DNA of 64,000 nucleotides from Deltaproteobacteria bacterium. Its GTDB lineage: Bacteria > Myxococcota_A > Polyangia > JAAYKL01. A model generated the notes under the pieces. The model was not told the DNA's origin and did not search any database. It was given only the letters and a program-made list of their open reading frames with translations. The DNA lies in contig JAFGXQ010000208.1 of NCBI GenBank assembly GCA_016936575.1, forward strand, positions 22,544-86,543, in the 5' to 3' direction. Positions 46,786 through 56,163 of this stretch are shown here, in pieces; the stretch's first letter is position 1, and each line of letters opens with the position of its first letter. A program made the translations under genes and the position numbers.

Positions 46786-48348
46786 CTAAAACTTTTGAGT
46801 CAGCCCAAGGGCCTGTTCCATCTGAGAGATCACCGTCATGGCAGAATCGGGCCTGTTTTCGGGCTTTTTGGAAAGCATCTTCAACAGAAGCATCTCGGCT
46901 TCATCATTGAACGGCAAATTCGGATCATAGCGACGAATCGGGGGGGCCGGCTCTCTAATCCGTTTAATCAGGGTTTGTGCCACATTGGGATCATCAAAAG
47001 GTACATCCCCCACCAGCAATCGATACAGCATCATTCCGAAACTGAAAATGTCTGTCCGGTGATCGACCGGCTTTGCCTGCCCCTGTTCAGGAGAGATGTA
47101 TTTGATAGTACCCACCACGATTCCCTCAGTGGTCAATCTGGGCCCTCCGATTGCCTCCGGCCCGATGGCAAATCCGAAATCGGACAACTTGGGTACCATT
47201 CGCCCATCGCTGGTTTTGTGAAGCAATACATTTCCGGGCTTCAAATCCCGATGAACCAGATTCATCGCGTGCAAAGCAGATAATCCCGCCGCGATACCGC
47301 GAGCGTATTGCATCACTTCCTGCACCGGCAAGGTACCACCGCGCTCTTCAAGTTCCTCGTCGAGCGGCTGACCGTCCACCAGTTCCATCGCCATAAATGT
47401 AGTTCCTTTGGCATCGGTTCCAAAATCGAACACCGACACAATATTCGGATGCTGAACCGCACTGGCCAATTTGGCTTCTCGAACAAAACGAGCCGCTTTT
47501 TCCGGATCGCTCATCACGTCGTCATTCAGTACCTTCACCGCGCATTGACGGTTCATCAACAGGTGGTCGGCACGATAGATGGTAGCCTGCCCGCCCTGAC
47601 CGATTTCCTCAATAATGCGCAAGCGATCTCCCACAATGCGCCCCACCAGGTCTTTTGAATCGTGGCGTGCTTCCCGCAACAGACCGGGGAAACGATTGCG
47701 AACGGCTTCCACCACGCCTCGAACGGCGCCCTTGAAATTTTTAATGGGTACATTTTTATCGAGTGTAATACAATTGGCCAGTGCCGGGGGCAACACCGGG
47801 TACGTTTCTGCAAACCGCTTCACATCTGTAAACATTACAAATTGAAGATAATCTCGACTGGCGGTTAAATGCTCCACCGTTCGTGCCAGCTGCTCTATCT
47901 CAAATCGATATGCATCGATAAAAACAATTTTAACATGCTCGTTATTAATATAGTTTTCGATATCGCCGATACTTTTTGCTTCGATGACATTGGCTACCGA
48001 CGGCGTTTCTCTCAACACCCGCGACAACAGCGACTGCATTAAGGAATCACCATCAATGGTCAATACATTCAACAGCAAAGAGCGCTTCAATGCGTCTGAA
48101 AGGAGATCGTTATCCTGTAAAAATGCGATACCACCGGAAGTCAACCCCATCAGCAGCGAATCCCGAGAGAATGGATTATCAGACGGGTCGAATACATGTG
48201 CCAGATGTGCGACCCACACGGTGATCATCTCTGCGTCATCTCTGGGGACAGACAGGTTCGCCTGTTCCAGTTCGCTTGCAATCATGTCACGAGTAAACGC
48301 CCGAGCGATCATTCGAAGTGCATTTTTCGGAAGGACCAAAGATCCCAT
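46786..48348 (-). CDS. Ser/Thr protein kinase with N-terminal receiver-like domain
   Basis: About 520 residues from ATG 48348 (GGGGAG upstream; the TTG at 48363 is less likely). N-terminal helical part (1-90), receiver-like fold (about 92-220) and Hanks kinase (about 240-510). The receiver shows the expected Asp at strand 3 (I-V-F-I-D-A-Y, D145), Thr at strand 4 (F-T-D, about T174) and Lys at strand 5 (L-D-K, K198), plus acidic residues after strand 1. Kinase motifs: G-Q-G-G-Q-A, V-K-V-L (Lys267), H-R-D-L-K-P-G-N (Asp368), D-F-G (390-392). Soluble. Possibly a bridge from a histidine kinase to Ser/Thr phosphorylation. A second kinase gene lies immediately upstream on this strand. Confidence 0.85.
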   Translation of the reverse strand: MGSLVLPKNALRMIARAFTRDMIASELEQANLSVPRDDAEMITVWVAHLAHVFDPSDNPFSRDSLLMGLTSGGIAFLQDNDLLSDALKRSLLLNVLTIDGDSLMQSLLSRVLRETPSVANVIEAKSIGDIENYINNEHVKIVFIDAYRFEIEQLARTVEHLTASRDYLQFVMFTDVKRFAETYPVLPPALANCITLDKNVPIKNFKGAVRGVVEAVRNRFPGLLREARHDSKDLVGRIVGDRLRIIEEIGQGGQATIYRADHLLMNRQCAVKVLNDDVMSDPEKAARFVREAKLASAVQHPNIVSVFDFGTDAKGTTFMAMELVDGQPLDEELEERGGTLPVQEVMQYARGIAAGLSALHAMNLVHRDLKPGNVLLHKTSDGRMVPKLSDFGFAIGPEAIGGPRLTTEGIVVGTIKYISPEQGQAKPVDHRTDIFSFGMMLYRLLVGDVPFDDPNVAQTLIKRIREPAPPIRRYDPNLPFNDEAEMLLLKMLSKKPENRPDSAMTVISQMEQALGLTQKF

Positions 48349-48480
48349 AAACAAACTCCCCAAACAACGACATTGTCATCGTGTCGTCGCTCTCATATAT
48401 CGGACTGAAAGACCAATTATAAACCGCAAACAGATAAATACAAAGGATAAAAGATGTCGTCAGTGAGTGCCGGCGGTAGG

Positions 48481-49626
48481 TCAGGAATGCACTCGGCCCG
48501 GATTGCGGCCTTCGAAAAAATCTTCCTGTGCCAGCGGAGTCAACTGGTAGGCCGGACGAATGGGGTCACTCTCCTCGTGCCACTTCAAGAAGCGCAATCG
48601 CTGCTTCATCGCGGCGGGAGCTTCGTGAACACCGTTCTTCAGCAGCCATAAATAATCGGCCAGGCTGCCCGTGGTCGGGCCGTACCCTCGCTCGAACAAA
48701 AAGACACCCAAATCCATCATCACCGCCTCTGCATTTTTGTAGCGATGTTCCGTACCTTTTTCGAGCATACTTACAATGATCTGAGACAACCCCTCATCTA
48801 CTCCAACGATAACTTCGTGGGGCGGACGCAGTGGTTTTTCAAGCGACAGCATCACCTCGGAAATAGCCCCCAGCACACTTTCCATTGCCGTGGCACGAAT
48901 ATTCGGGTTAAACCCGGTAAGCAACTCGTATGCGACAAGACCAAGAGAATAAATATCAACCTGGCAGTTAATAGGATCCTCGATGAGTACTTCCGGCGCC
49001 ATGTAGGGAATTTTTCCGGTAATCTGGCACATATTCGCATCTGACCCCTGTACCGCGGCCACGCCGAAATCTGTCAGTTTGACAAACCCTTCCCGCTCGT
49101 CGAGCAGTATGTTTCCCGGTGAAATATCCCGATGAATCAGCCCCCGCGCGCCGCCACCAAAATCACGGGAATGAGCGTAGGCAAGTGCGCGCAAGGTCAT
49201 AAAAATAATAAAGCCCACAATTTTGTCGGGAATACGGGCCATCTCTTGGCCTTCGGTGGAATCCACCACATTGGAGTATGCCAGATCACGCAATGCGTTC
49301 AGGTCAAATCCCTCGATTAGCTGCATCGCCACAAAGTAGCGTCCGGCACTGTCCTGCCCCGAATCAATAAACGGAACGATATTGTCGTGAATAAGGTTCG
49401 ACATCCGCAGCGCTTCCGCATCGAGGGTGTTAACATCAACCCCCGGCTCGCTCATGAATTTCACAGCCACATTCTGCACATGCCCGGCTGCGCTGTGCCG
49501 TCGAGCACGCCATACTTCTCCCATTCCGCCTTTGCCCAGACGACAAATCAATTCATACCGCGACCCCGATTCAAAGGTGTGCCCCGCCTCCGGCTGCTCC
49601 TGAATATTGAACAGGTAATTACTCAT
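48481..49626 (-). CDS. Ser/Thr protein kinase
   Basis: 381 residues from ATG 49626, chosen because GGAGGAACGTT precedes it. Kinase domain about 25-300: G-K-G-G-M-G-E-V-W-R-A, A-V-K-F (Lys), H-R-D-I-S-P-G-N (Asp), D-F-G-V-A, and Y-M-A-P-E. No membrane segment or extra domain is evident; the C-terminal 80 residues are helical and unassigned. It lies about 130 bases upstream of the receiver-kinase on the same strand, so the two may act in one pathway (inference). Confidence 0.88.
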   Translation of the reverse strand: MSNYLFNIQEQPEAGHTFESGSRYELICRLGKGGMGEVWRARRHSAAGHVQNVAVKFMSEPGVDVNTLDAEALRMSNLIHDNIVPFIDSGQDSAGRYFVAMQLIEGFDLNALRDLAYSNVVDSTEGQEMARIPDKIVGFIIFMTLRALAYAHSRDFGGGARGLIHRDISPGNILLDEREGFVKLTDFGVAAVQGSDANMCQITGKIPYMAPEVLIEDPINCQVDIYSLGLVAYELLTGFNPNIRATAMESVLGAISEVMLSLEKPLRPPHEVIVGVDEGLSQIIVSMLEKGTEHRYKNAEAVMMDLGVFLFERGYGPTTGSLADYLWLLKNGVHEAPAAMKQRLRFLKWHEESDPIRPAYQLTPLAQEDFFEGRNPGRVHS

Positions 49627-49753
49627 AACGTTCCTCCGCGTATACGTGTTCACTGTAGCATATTTCGGGTGGTTGCCTGAAATGAAAAAAGAATCGAAAG
49701 AATAGAGGAATCCGCTTTGCTCACAGCAGAGAAACGTTCTGATGTCTGAAAAA

Positions 49754-51343
49754 TCAACCGACTCGTTGCTCGATCAATTCAATAACGCGGGGGACCCCCA
49801 CCAATTTAGCAAATGAACCGAAACGCGGCCCCTGTTCCTGCCCGAGCAGCACCTGATAGATAGCGCCGAAAAATGCACGAGGATCCATATCGCCGGCCTT
49901 GGCCACATCGAATACCAGACTCTGAAGTTCTTTCTGTTCCAACTCTGTTGCACCGGGCTCCTGTAATTTTGCTTTCAGCGAAAGGAAAATCTCTTTCTCC
50001 TCGGCAGTAGCATCCCGATACACCTTGTTCGGTAAAATACGATCCAGATAGTATGCGACGCCTTTTTCAATCAGCGTCATCAACACTTCTGAATACCTTG
50101 AAATATCGGGATCGTACTTGGTGAGAAACTCCGCTATTTTTTCAGGCTCCGGTTTTTCCATTCCCAGCGCGGAAACCAGATTGTTCACCATAGTGAAATT
50201 GACCGGCGACTGATACTCGGGAACGTCACTGCCCCGTTTATGAATATGCCACAGCGGATTATCCGCTCGCTTGTCGTCAGGTACTTCCGGATACCGCCGC
50301 AGATGCTCCAGATACTCATCCATGGTTTTCGGAATCATATCCACATACAACTTCTTGGCTGCGCGCGGCTCCCGGAAGATAAAATAAGCCAGCGACTCGA
50401 CCGGGGCATACGCCAACCATTCGTCCATCGATACGCCGTTTCCGACCGATTTCGAAATCTTCTCCCCTTTCTCATCGAGGAACATCTCATAGAAAAAACC
50501 GAGCGGTGGACGCCCGCCCATAATCTTCACAATCTGACTCGACAATTGCGCGGAGGGGATCAGGTCCTTCCCGTACATTTCGTAGTTGATGCCGTAGCTG
50601 AACCATCGCAGTGCCCAATCCACTTTCCATCCCATCTTGGCGCCGCCGTTGAGAACACTGGTTTTACCGCTGTGGCCGCAACCGTTCACATCGCCGAACA
50701 TACCGTCACAGGTATATGACACCTCAACCGTATCTGTGTGGTAAGCGGTAACGCGAGTGGTGTATATTTTTCCGCATGCCTCACATTTGGGAAGAAACGG
50801 CGACCACCCGGCTCGGTTTTCCTCTTTCATGGTGGGTAGGATTAGATCAAGCACCTGATCTACCCTCTCCAGCAACAGCTTCAGCCCCTGGTTGAAATCA
50901 CCGCTTCGATATGCACTTGAGGCACTGCGAAGTTCGTACTCAAACCCAAAGGTATCTAAAAAATCTTTCAATTTTCCGATCATGTGCCCCGAGAACGACT
51001 CGCAGCACCCATAGGGATCGGGAATATCACTAAGCGGTTTGCCAAGATGCTGCGCAAGCATGTCTTTATTGGGCAGATTGCCGGGCACTTTGCGAAGACC
51101 GTCCAAATCATCGCTGAAGGCGATAATCTTCGCATCTCCACCGCACAACTCTTTGTATGCATTCATCACCCAGGTCGTCCGCGCCACCTCGGCAAAGGTC
51201 CCGATATGGGGCAACCCGCTGGGACCATATCCGGTCTGAAACAGTATTTGCGACGGCAGCGGCTCTTTTCCGAACGAGCTGATAACCCGCTGCGCTTCTT
51301 TAAACGGCCATGATTTCAGTTTATTTTGTGTTTTTCCATTCAT
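49754..51343 (-). CDS. lysS: lysyl-tRNA synthetase, class I
   Basis: About 529 residues from ATG 51343 (M-N-G-K-T-Q). Class I Rossmann signatures are clear: G-L-P-H-I-G-T-F (HIGH-type, near residue 46) and K-I-S-K-S, with a zinc-like C-E-A-C segment in the middle and a C-terminal helical anticodon-binding domain. Most bacteria use class II LysRS; class I occurs in archaea, spirochaetes, alphaproteobacteria and scattered others, so transfer at some point is plausible. No class II gene is seen in the window. Minus strand, between a kinase and a Cys-rich lipoprotein. Confidence 0.93.
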   Translation of the reverse strand: MNGKTQNKLKSWPFKEAQRVISSFGKEPLPSQILFQTGYGPSGLPHIGTFAEVARTTWVMNAYKELCGGDAKIIAFSDDLDGLRKVPGNLPNKDMLAQHLGKPLSDIPDPYGCCESFSGHMIGKLKDFLDTFGFEYELRSASSAYRSGDFNQGLKLLLERVDQVLDLILPTMKEENRAGWSPFLPKCEACGKIYTTRVTAYHTDTVEVSYTCDGMFGDVNGCGHSGKTSVLNGGAKMGWKVDWALRWFSYGINYEMYGKDLIPSAQLSSQIVKIMGGRPPLGFFYEMFLDEKGEKISKSVGNGVSMDEWLAYAPVESLAYFIFREPRAAKKLYVDMIPKTMDEYLEHLRRYPEVPDDKRADNPLWHIHKRGSDVPEYQSPVNFTMVNNLVSALGMEKPEPEKIAEFLTKYDPDISRYSEVLMTLIEKGVAYYLDRILPNKVYRDATAEEKEIFLSLKAKLQEPGATELEQKELQSLVFDVAKAGDMDPRAFFGAIYQVLLGQEQGPRFGSFAKLVGVPRVIELIEQRVG

Positions 51344-51428
51344 GCGCTTGGGTATTCCCGAGGGAGCGCACCTTGTCAAGATATGAATGCGTTTTTGCCA
51401 CGTATTCTCAGGCGGTGTAAAAATTGAA

Positions 51429-52358
51429 TCAGTACCCGTTCTCGGAACAGAACGAACCGAATTCGGCGTCGCACGATACGGGACATGCGTGACAATATAA
51501 ACAGAGCCTCATTTCCGTGTAGTCATATACACCGTCGGGATGCGACGCATAGCAATCGTCGATACACTGCAGTTTCATCACCTCTGTGACCCGGTTGGCA
51601 CAGTCGTCCATGCACGTGATCAACCCGGTGCACAGCGCATTGTTGTTGCAGATATTGACAGCATCAAGACAAGTCGACGTGCGGGCACAGGGAACGCAGT
51701 CATCCAGACAACTGGTTGCACCGGGATCACACCCTTGCATTGTCCCTCCGCAATCCCCGTTGTCAAAGAAACACTCGGGATTGTTACAGTCACTATCACA
51801 GAACCCGTCCCCGAGCATCGTATTGCCGCACGCAGCCGAGCACTCCAATGCATCATCACAATCGCCACCGTCATTGCCGCAAGTGGTACTTAAGCACTGG
51901 TACTGACAGATACTATCTCCAATCATATTCGCATCGCATCCGGGCGGGCAACCGCTCACAGACCCGCAGTCGCCTTTGTCGAAATCGCATTCCGCCGTAT
52001 TGCACGGTCCATTGCACACCCCGTCACCGATGTCGTTGATAATACAGCCGTCCACACAATATTTCTCGTCGCAATCGCCGTCGTCGAAGCCACATGACAG
52101 ATTTTTGCAGACTTCATCGCAGGTTCCGTCGCCACGAATGGCGTCACTGCATCCGATCGCGCACTCCGCAATGGTTTCCGTGTCTCCTATCGTATCGCTG
52201 TCGCTATCTCCATCGGAATCGCCGTCGCCGTCGGCATCACTGTCGCCATCTGCCCCCACATTGTCTGTTTTTTCATAATCGGACAACCCGATAATCTGGT
52301 TGCATCCCGCACTGAACGCCAAAATCGCAACACACAGAAAACGAATTTTTGCTAGCAT
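51429..52358 (-). CDS. lipoprotein with four Notch-type (LNR) repeats
   Basis: 309 residues. Lipobox F-S-A-G-C (Cys19), then an Asp/Ser/Gly linker (about 36-60) and four consecutive Cys-rich repeats of about 31 residues (about 66-96, 101-131, 137-167, 173-203) with the LNR pattern C-x-C-x-G-D-x-x-C-x-x-x-C-x-x-x-x-C-x-x-D-x-G-D-C. In eukaryotic Notch this pattern binds Ca2+ through the Asp/Asn residues. The C-terminal region (210-309) carries about 12 more Cys. Ribosome site GGGAGGTTCTGAGC lies partly in the end of the upstream TPR/PEGA gene. Surface adhesion is a guess. Confidence 0.82.
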   Translation of the reverse strand: MLAKIRFLCVAILAFSAGCNQIIGLSDYEKTDNVGADGDSDADGDGDSDGDSDSDTIGDTETIAECAIGCSDAIRGDGTCDEVCKNLSCGFDDGDCDEKYCVDGCIINDIGDGVCNGPCNTAECDFDKGDCGSVSGCPPGCDANMIGDSICQYQCLSTTCGNDGGDCDDALECSAACGNTMLGDGFCDSDCNNPECFFDNGDCGGTMQGCDPGATSCLDDCVPCARTSTCLDAVNICNNNALCTGLITCMDDCANRVTEVMKLQCIDDCYASHPDGVYDYTEMRLCLYCHACPVSCDAEFGSFCSENGY

Positions 52359-52360
52359 GC

Positions 52361-53464
52361 TCAGAACCTCCCTCCCAGCACAACACCCCCTCCGTGGCGT
52401 TCGAAAGTGGGTGAAACACGAGCCGCTTCAGGCCGTTCCTTTTTCTTTTTTCCGACCAAATAAAGAATAACTCCAGTGGTTGCAACCGCCAATCCGGCCG
52501 GAATCAGAATATTGGCAGCGGTTCCATATCCATAGGCGTTGTCATATGCTTCAGTCGCATCCACCGTTGCACATTCATGCGTCTCGCTATCGCACAATGC
52601 CTTGACATCATTCATCTTGCCCATGGCCATTCCACCCATCACCCCTCCCAACACGGCGACCGCGCCACCCAAGGCAAGCATTACAACACCGGATACCCGC
52701 AGTTTTTTTCCGTTCTCTGATGACATCTGGGATGACGCTGCGCTTCCGCTATCGAGTTGCTCGTCCTGGGAGTTATTTGCATCCGAAGAAGAGTTCGTTT
52801 GTTCGCCCGTGTGCGGCGAATTTTCAGTAGGTGCTTCACGTTGAGCCGTATCTGCGGGCACCGTTGTGACATGATCACCGGCGGGGGATTCTTCCGACAT
52901 CTCGGCTGAAATGCTAACCGCATCTCCGCCGCTCAATCGCACATTCTGATTCAGTACTTCGTTTCCGTCCAACATCACCAGCACCGAGTGGCGTTTTCCG
53001 GCCGTGACCTTGATAAATCCCTCCAGCGGAAGAGTGCCGCGTTTCACCCCATCGACCCATACCTCGCCGCCGGCAGGTCCCTGTACATCGAGCGAAGCAA
53101 CCATATCCCGTAGGCGTCGCACTTCAGCCAACACCTCATCTCTTCTCTCCATGCCAATTTCATCGCCGCCATCCGCCAGAAACAACTCAAATGCCTGCAA
53201 CGCCAGACCGTACCGCTTAGCGGCCGATTCCGCCTGCGCGATGTTGTACATGATTTTCCACGATGGCTTTACCTGGTATGCCATCCGAAACTGCTCCGCC
53301 GCTTCTGCATATTTTTCGGCTGCAAACAACCGGGTTCCCTCATTGAACGATGCCTTTGCCGCTTCAGCATCATCGACAGGTTCATCTGCCCGCGACGGCA
53401 CACTGAAAAGTATAACGAGCAACGCAACGAGCGTTAAAAAAACAGATACGCAAATGTGTTTCAT
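52361..53464 (-). CDS. TPR/PEGA-like envelope protein
   Basis: About 367 residues from ATG 53464. Signal peptide to A-D-E-P, then TPR-like repeats (about 30-105: A-K-A-S-F-N-E-G-T-R-L-F-A-A-E-K-Y), a PEGA-like beta domain (about 110-190: V-W-V-D-G-V-K-R-G), a Ser/Asn/Asp-rich linker, and two hydrophobic segments (about 250-275 and 310-335) with Gly-rich faces, followed by a basic tail. This arrangement is common in Myxococcota, where it is thought to be a membrane-associated scaffold. Two bases separate it from the LNR lipoprotein start. Confidence 0.75.
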   Translation of the reverse strand: MKHICVSVFLTLVALLVILFSVPSRADEPVDDAEAAKASFNEGTRLFAAEKYAEAAEQFRMAYQVKPSWKIMYNIAQAESAAKRYGLALQAFELFLADGGDEIGMERRDEVLAEVRRLRDMVASLDVQGPAGGEVWVDGVKRGTLPLEGFIKVTAGKRHSVLVMLDGNEVLNQNVRLSGGDAVSISAEMSEESPAGDHVTTVPADTAQREAPTENSPHTGEQTNSSSDANNSQDEQLDSGSAASSQMSSENGKKLRVSGVVMLALGGAVAVLGGVMGGMAMGKMNDVKALCDSETHECATVDATEAYDNAYGYGTAANILIPAGLAVATTGVILYLVGKKKKERPEAARVSPTFERHGGGVVLGGRF

Positions 53465-53516
53465 CCCCCAACTCACTTCCGTTAAAAAGCGCTGTTAACC
53501 ACACCATAAATCTGGA

Positions 53517-53768
53517 TCAGAATCGACAATTGTCCAACGACTGCGAAATGATACACACACTCGAGCGAGTAGCTGTCGCGAGAATAGCAAAAGGATTCGC
53601 CTTTGAAATCAGGAGTATTTCTCCCACGTGAAACGCAAGTGATGTTCTGATGAATAGTCCACTGGAACTGATGTTATCCATCGTCATTCGCAGCGGCGGC
53701 TGGAAAGGCGCAGCGTAAATCTCCACGGAAAGTGAAGCCTTCACACGTTTTGGTCGATACTGTTCCAT
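53517..53768 (-). CDS. short PilZ-like protein, possibly truncated
   Basis: 84 residues from ATG 53768 with AAGGAGGTCGAC right before it. The start R-P-K-R-V-K-A and the N-I-S-S-S-G-L-F-I-R-T core resemble PilZ (c-di-GMP receptor). The R-x-x-x-R motif of PilZ is only partly matched (R-P-K-R-V), and the last strand with the usual G-M-G-V/I-x-F is missing because the frame stops early. It may be a decayed gene or a short relative; c-di-GMP binding is not assured. Confidence 0.5.
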   Translation of the reverse strand: MEQYRPKRVKASLSVEIYAAPFQPPLRMTMDNISSSGLFIRTSLAFHVGEILLISKANPFAILATATRSSVCIISQSLDNCRF

Positions 53769-53874
53769 GTCGACCTCCTTTTCCACTCTCCAATGTAATA
53801 CCGACACAAATGACCCGCAATTGAGACAGATTTGACAATTCACAAGTTTTCTTTACCCACCCGGTAATGGATTT

Positions 53875-54096
53875 TTAAATCGCGTTTCTGGATTCACGAA
53901 GCCGCTCAATCAGCACAAACGCCAGTGCTGCTCGTTCATTGCGAGAAAATGATTGCTCTAATCGCGCCAGTTCAGACTGAATTCGTTCAGCGGTTTGAGG
54001 GTCGTCATTGGCCAAATGTCTCGCGTTTTCCAATTGCCCGGTTGAAATACAGAAGGCCGATGGCCCCCCCATCAAGCTTTTTGCCACTGTTCCCAT
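53875..54096 (-). CDS. small hypothetical protein
   Basis: 73 residues, start ATG 54096 with AAGGGGACAAC upstream. N-terminus contains G-G-P-S-A-F-C; the rest is helical and charged (A-E-R-I-Q-S-E-L-A-R-L-E, A-L-A-F-V-L-I-E-R-L-R-E-S). It starts nine bases after the iscA-like stop on the same strand, so it probably belongs to that unit. No family recognised. Confidence 0.55.
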   Translation of the reverse strand: MGTVAKSLMGGPSAFCISTGQLENARHLANDDPQTAERIQSELARLEQSFSRNERAALAFVLIERLRESRNAI

Positions 54097-54105
54097 GTTG
54101 TCCCC

Positions 54106-54429
54106 TTACCCGCAACTGAAACTGGAACCGCATCCACAGGAATGCTGCGCATTGGGATTTGACAATCGAAATCCGGATTCCACCAAATCATCGGAATAGT
54201 CAATGTTGAGTCCATCCAGATATTGCACCGATTCCGGGTCGGTTACCACCCGAAACTCTTGTTCCTGAAAAATCAACTGATCACCCTCGTTCAACTGATC
54301 ATCAAGCAACATACTGTACGACATTCCCGCGCATCCGCCGGGAATCACCTCCAAGCGAAGGTAGGCATCTTTTCCAACCCCACCGGCAACCAATTCCTGT
54401 TTGGCTTTTTCTGTAATATTCAGTTGCAT
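54106..54429 (-). CDS. HesB/IscA-type iron-sulfur cluster assembly protein
   Basis: About 107 residues from ATG 54429 (GCAAGGAGTGAAC before it). The family Cys are present: G-G-C-A-G near residue 33, and C-G-C at 98-100, with one extra Cys at 106. A-type carriers insert Fe-S clusters into target proteins. This could be ErpA or IscA; the sequence alone does not separate them. The longer frame from 54546 is not supported. Confidence 0.88.
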   Translation of the reverse strand: MQLNITEKAKQELVAGGVGKDAYLRLEVIPGGCAGMSYSMLLDDQLNEGDQLIFQEQEFRVVTDPESVQYLDGLNIDYSDDLVESGFRLSNPNAQHSCGCGSSFSCG

Positions 54430-54578
54430 GTTCACTCCTTGCGCACAACATTTGATTCTGCGCGGTATAAAGTTCAAATCTGCGACAAAAATTAAGACTT
54501 CATCTGCACGAGTCAAGGACCGGACATAAAAAACTGGCATTTTCACTCCAGTTTATAAAACAGAAGTGTTTCAACGGG

Positions 54579-55241
54579 TTACAAAATAGTGGGAAACACC
54601 GACTGACCATGAAAATGCGATTGGATCAGGGTTTGGGTAAATTGGCGAGCATCTTCAAGGTGGGCGGCATCACCATCGGGATATTGATACAAGGTAATCA
54701 AAATCTCGCGCGCATGCCCTTCGATTGATGTTCTCCGAGAATCAGAAGTGGGCGAGCCGAAAGGCCCCGCACTGTCAGCGATACACATTCTCTCCTCCAC
54801 ATTCACCCTCCCCTTGCGAATTCCCTCATAGCCCCAATCCCTGTCACCGATTGTAATCCGTACATCATCTCCGATAATTTTGGAGCGATCATATAAGCCA
54901 ACCGGCAGCAGAAACCGCAAGCTGACCAGATTCAACGCGTCAACCAGCGGATGTACGCGATACAATCCTTTTCCCTTTATGCAGCGACGCAACAAGGCTT
55001 CCGATGACGGCCGATTTTTCGTGGGGTCAACGCCGATGGACCGATACAGCGCGCGCGCATTCTGAATGCCTTCGATTTGCGAAATCGGCACTCCGGCGTA
55101 TGCCGTACGGATTTCATCTCCCAACGAACTCAGTTGTCGCCAGATTTCATCTCCGTCATCGTCACATCGAGAAAGCGAGTGGAATAGCAATGCAGCGATT
55201 CGAACCTTTGACTGTAACTCCGGTTCAACCAAAACCCGCAT
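54579..55241 (-). CDS. B3/B4 tRNA-binding domain protein
   Basis: 220 residues matching the B3/B4 domain of the beta subunit of phenylalanyl-tRNA synthetase in stand-alone form (N-A-R-A-L-Y-R-S-I-G-V-D-P-T-K-N-R-P-S, V-H-P-L-V-D-A-L-N-L-V-S-L, and late A-G-P-F-G-S-P-T-S-D-S-R-R-T). Stand-alone versions may edit misacylated tRNA or have other small-molecule roles; not determined. Followed by the IscA unit downstream on this strand. Confidence 0.8.
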   Translation of the reverse strand: MRVLVEPELQSKVRIAALLFHSLSRCDDDGDEIWRQLSSLGDEIRTAYAGVPISQIEGIQNARALYRSIGVDPTKNRPSSEALLRRCIKGKGLYRVHPLVDALNLVSLRFLLPVGLYDRSKIIGDDVRITIGDRDWGYEGIRKGRVNVEERMCIADSAGPFGSPTSDSRRTSIEGHAREILITLYQYPDGDAAHLEDARQFTQTLIQSHFHGQSVFPTIL

Positions 55242-55256
55242 GAGTGACTCCTTCCA

Positions 55257-56153
55257 TTAACTCACAACCAGAAGTATGATACCCAGCAGCACACCCGACA
55301 AAGGTATCAGTTTCTTTCGTTTATTCAATTCTTTAAACAGCAGTCCACCCACCAGAAAAGAAACGACCACGCTGCTGCGACGCACAACCGACAACACGGC
55401 AATGAGCGCATCGTCATAACTCAGAGACCGAAAGTACAGATAGTCGGCCACGATAAGAAATACCCCGATAAAAACAATCGAATATCGCCACTCAAATCTC
55501 TGCGCGCCAGGTGCCAAGAATCTGGAAACCCACCAAATGGTGCCGTTCACCAACACCAGATAAAATGAAAACCATACCTGAAGCGTAATGCGATCGATGC
55601 CAAGGTTGTGGAGCAGGTATTTGTCATATAGCGCACTGGCCGCCCCTGTTAACGTGGCAATCGCCACCAGAAACACCCAGCGGTTCTTCTTGAAATGAAT
55701 GCCCTCTTGGCGTCCCAGCAGCGAAAAGACATAGTATGAACTGAAAATTAAAACGATTGCCCCCCAGTGCATAGGTCGGAGTGATTCTCCAAACAAGAAT
55801 ACAGCGCCAAGCAGAGTCCAAAGAGGCGCCGACGCGCGAATGGGGGAAACAATGGAAATCGGCAGGTGTTTCAATGCGAAAAACGCCGAAATCCAGGAAG
55901 CCGACACCAACAACGTCTTCAGCAGAATATACCCATGCTCCGCAAAGGTCGGAAAAGATGCCAGCAATCCCGCCGCCGCCATCATTCGCGGCATTGCCAA
56001 TGACAACAGAAAAACCGGGACGGTAATCACCACCGCGAAACAATTTGACAAAAACAGTACCTTCAGCACCGCATTGTCACGCAGTGACCATTTTTTCATC
56101 ACATCATAGATACCTAAAAAAAAAGCGGAGAGAATACCGAGGGAAATCCACAT
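55257..56153 (-). CDS. EamA/DMT-family transporter
   Basis: 298 residues, about ten membrane helices in two halves of the drug/metabolite transporter type; I-S-I-V-S-P-I-R-A-S-A-P-L-W-T-L-L-G-A at the centre is the EamA signature of one half. No ligand can be inferred. Upstream on this strand is cpoB (10 bases). Confidence 0.85.
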   Translation of the reverse strand: MWISLGILSAFFLGIYDVMKKWSLRDNAVLKVLFLSNCFAVVITVPVFLLSLAMPRMMAAAGLLASFPTFAEHGYILLKTLLVSASWISAFFALKHLPISIVSPIRASAPLWTLLGAVFLFGESLRPMHWGAIVLIFSSYYVFSLLGRQEGIHFKKNRWVFLVAIATLTGAASALYDKYLLHNLGIDRITLQVWFSFYLVLVNGTIWWVSRFLAPGAQRFEWRYSIVFIGVFLIVADYLYFRSLSYDDALIAVLSVVRRSSVVVSFLVGGLLFKELNKRKKLIPLSGVLLGIILLVVS

Positions 56154-56163
56154 TTGCGCGCGC

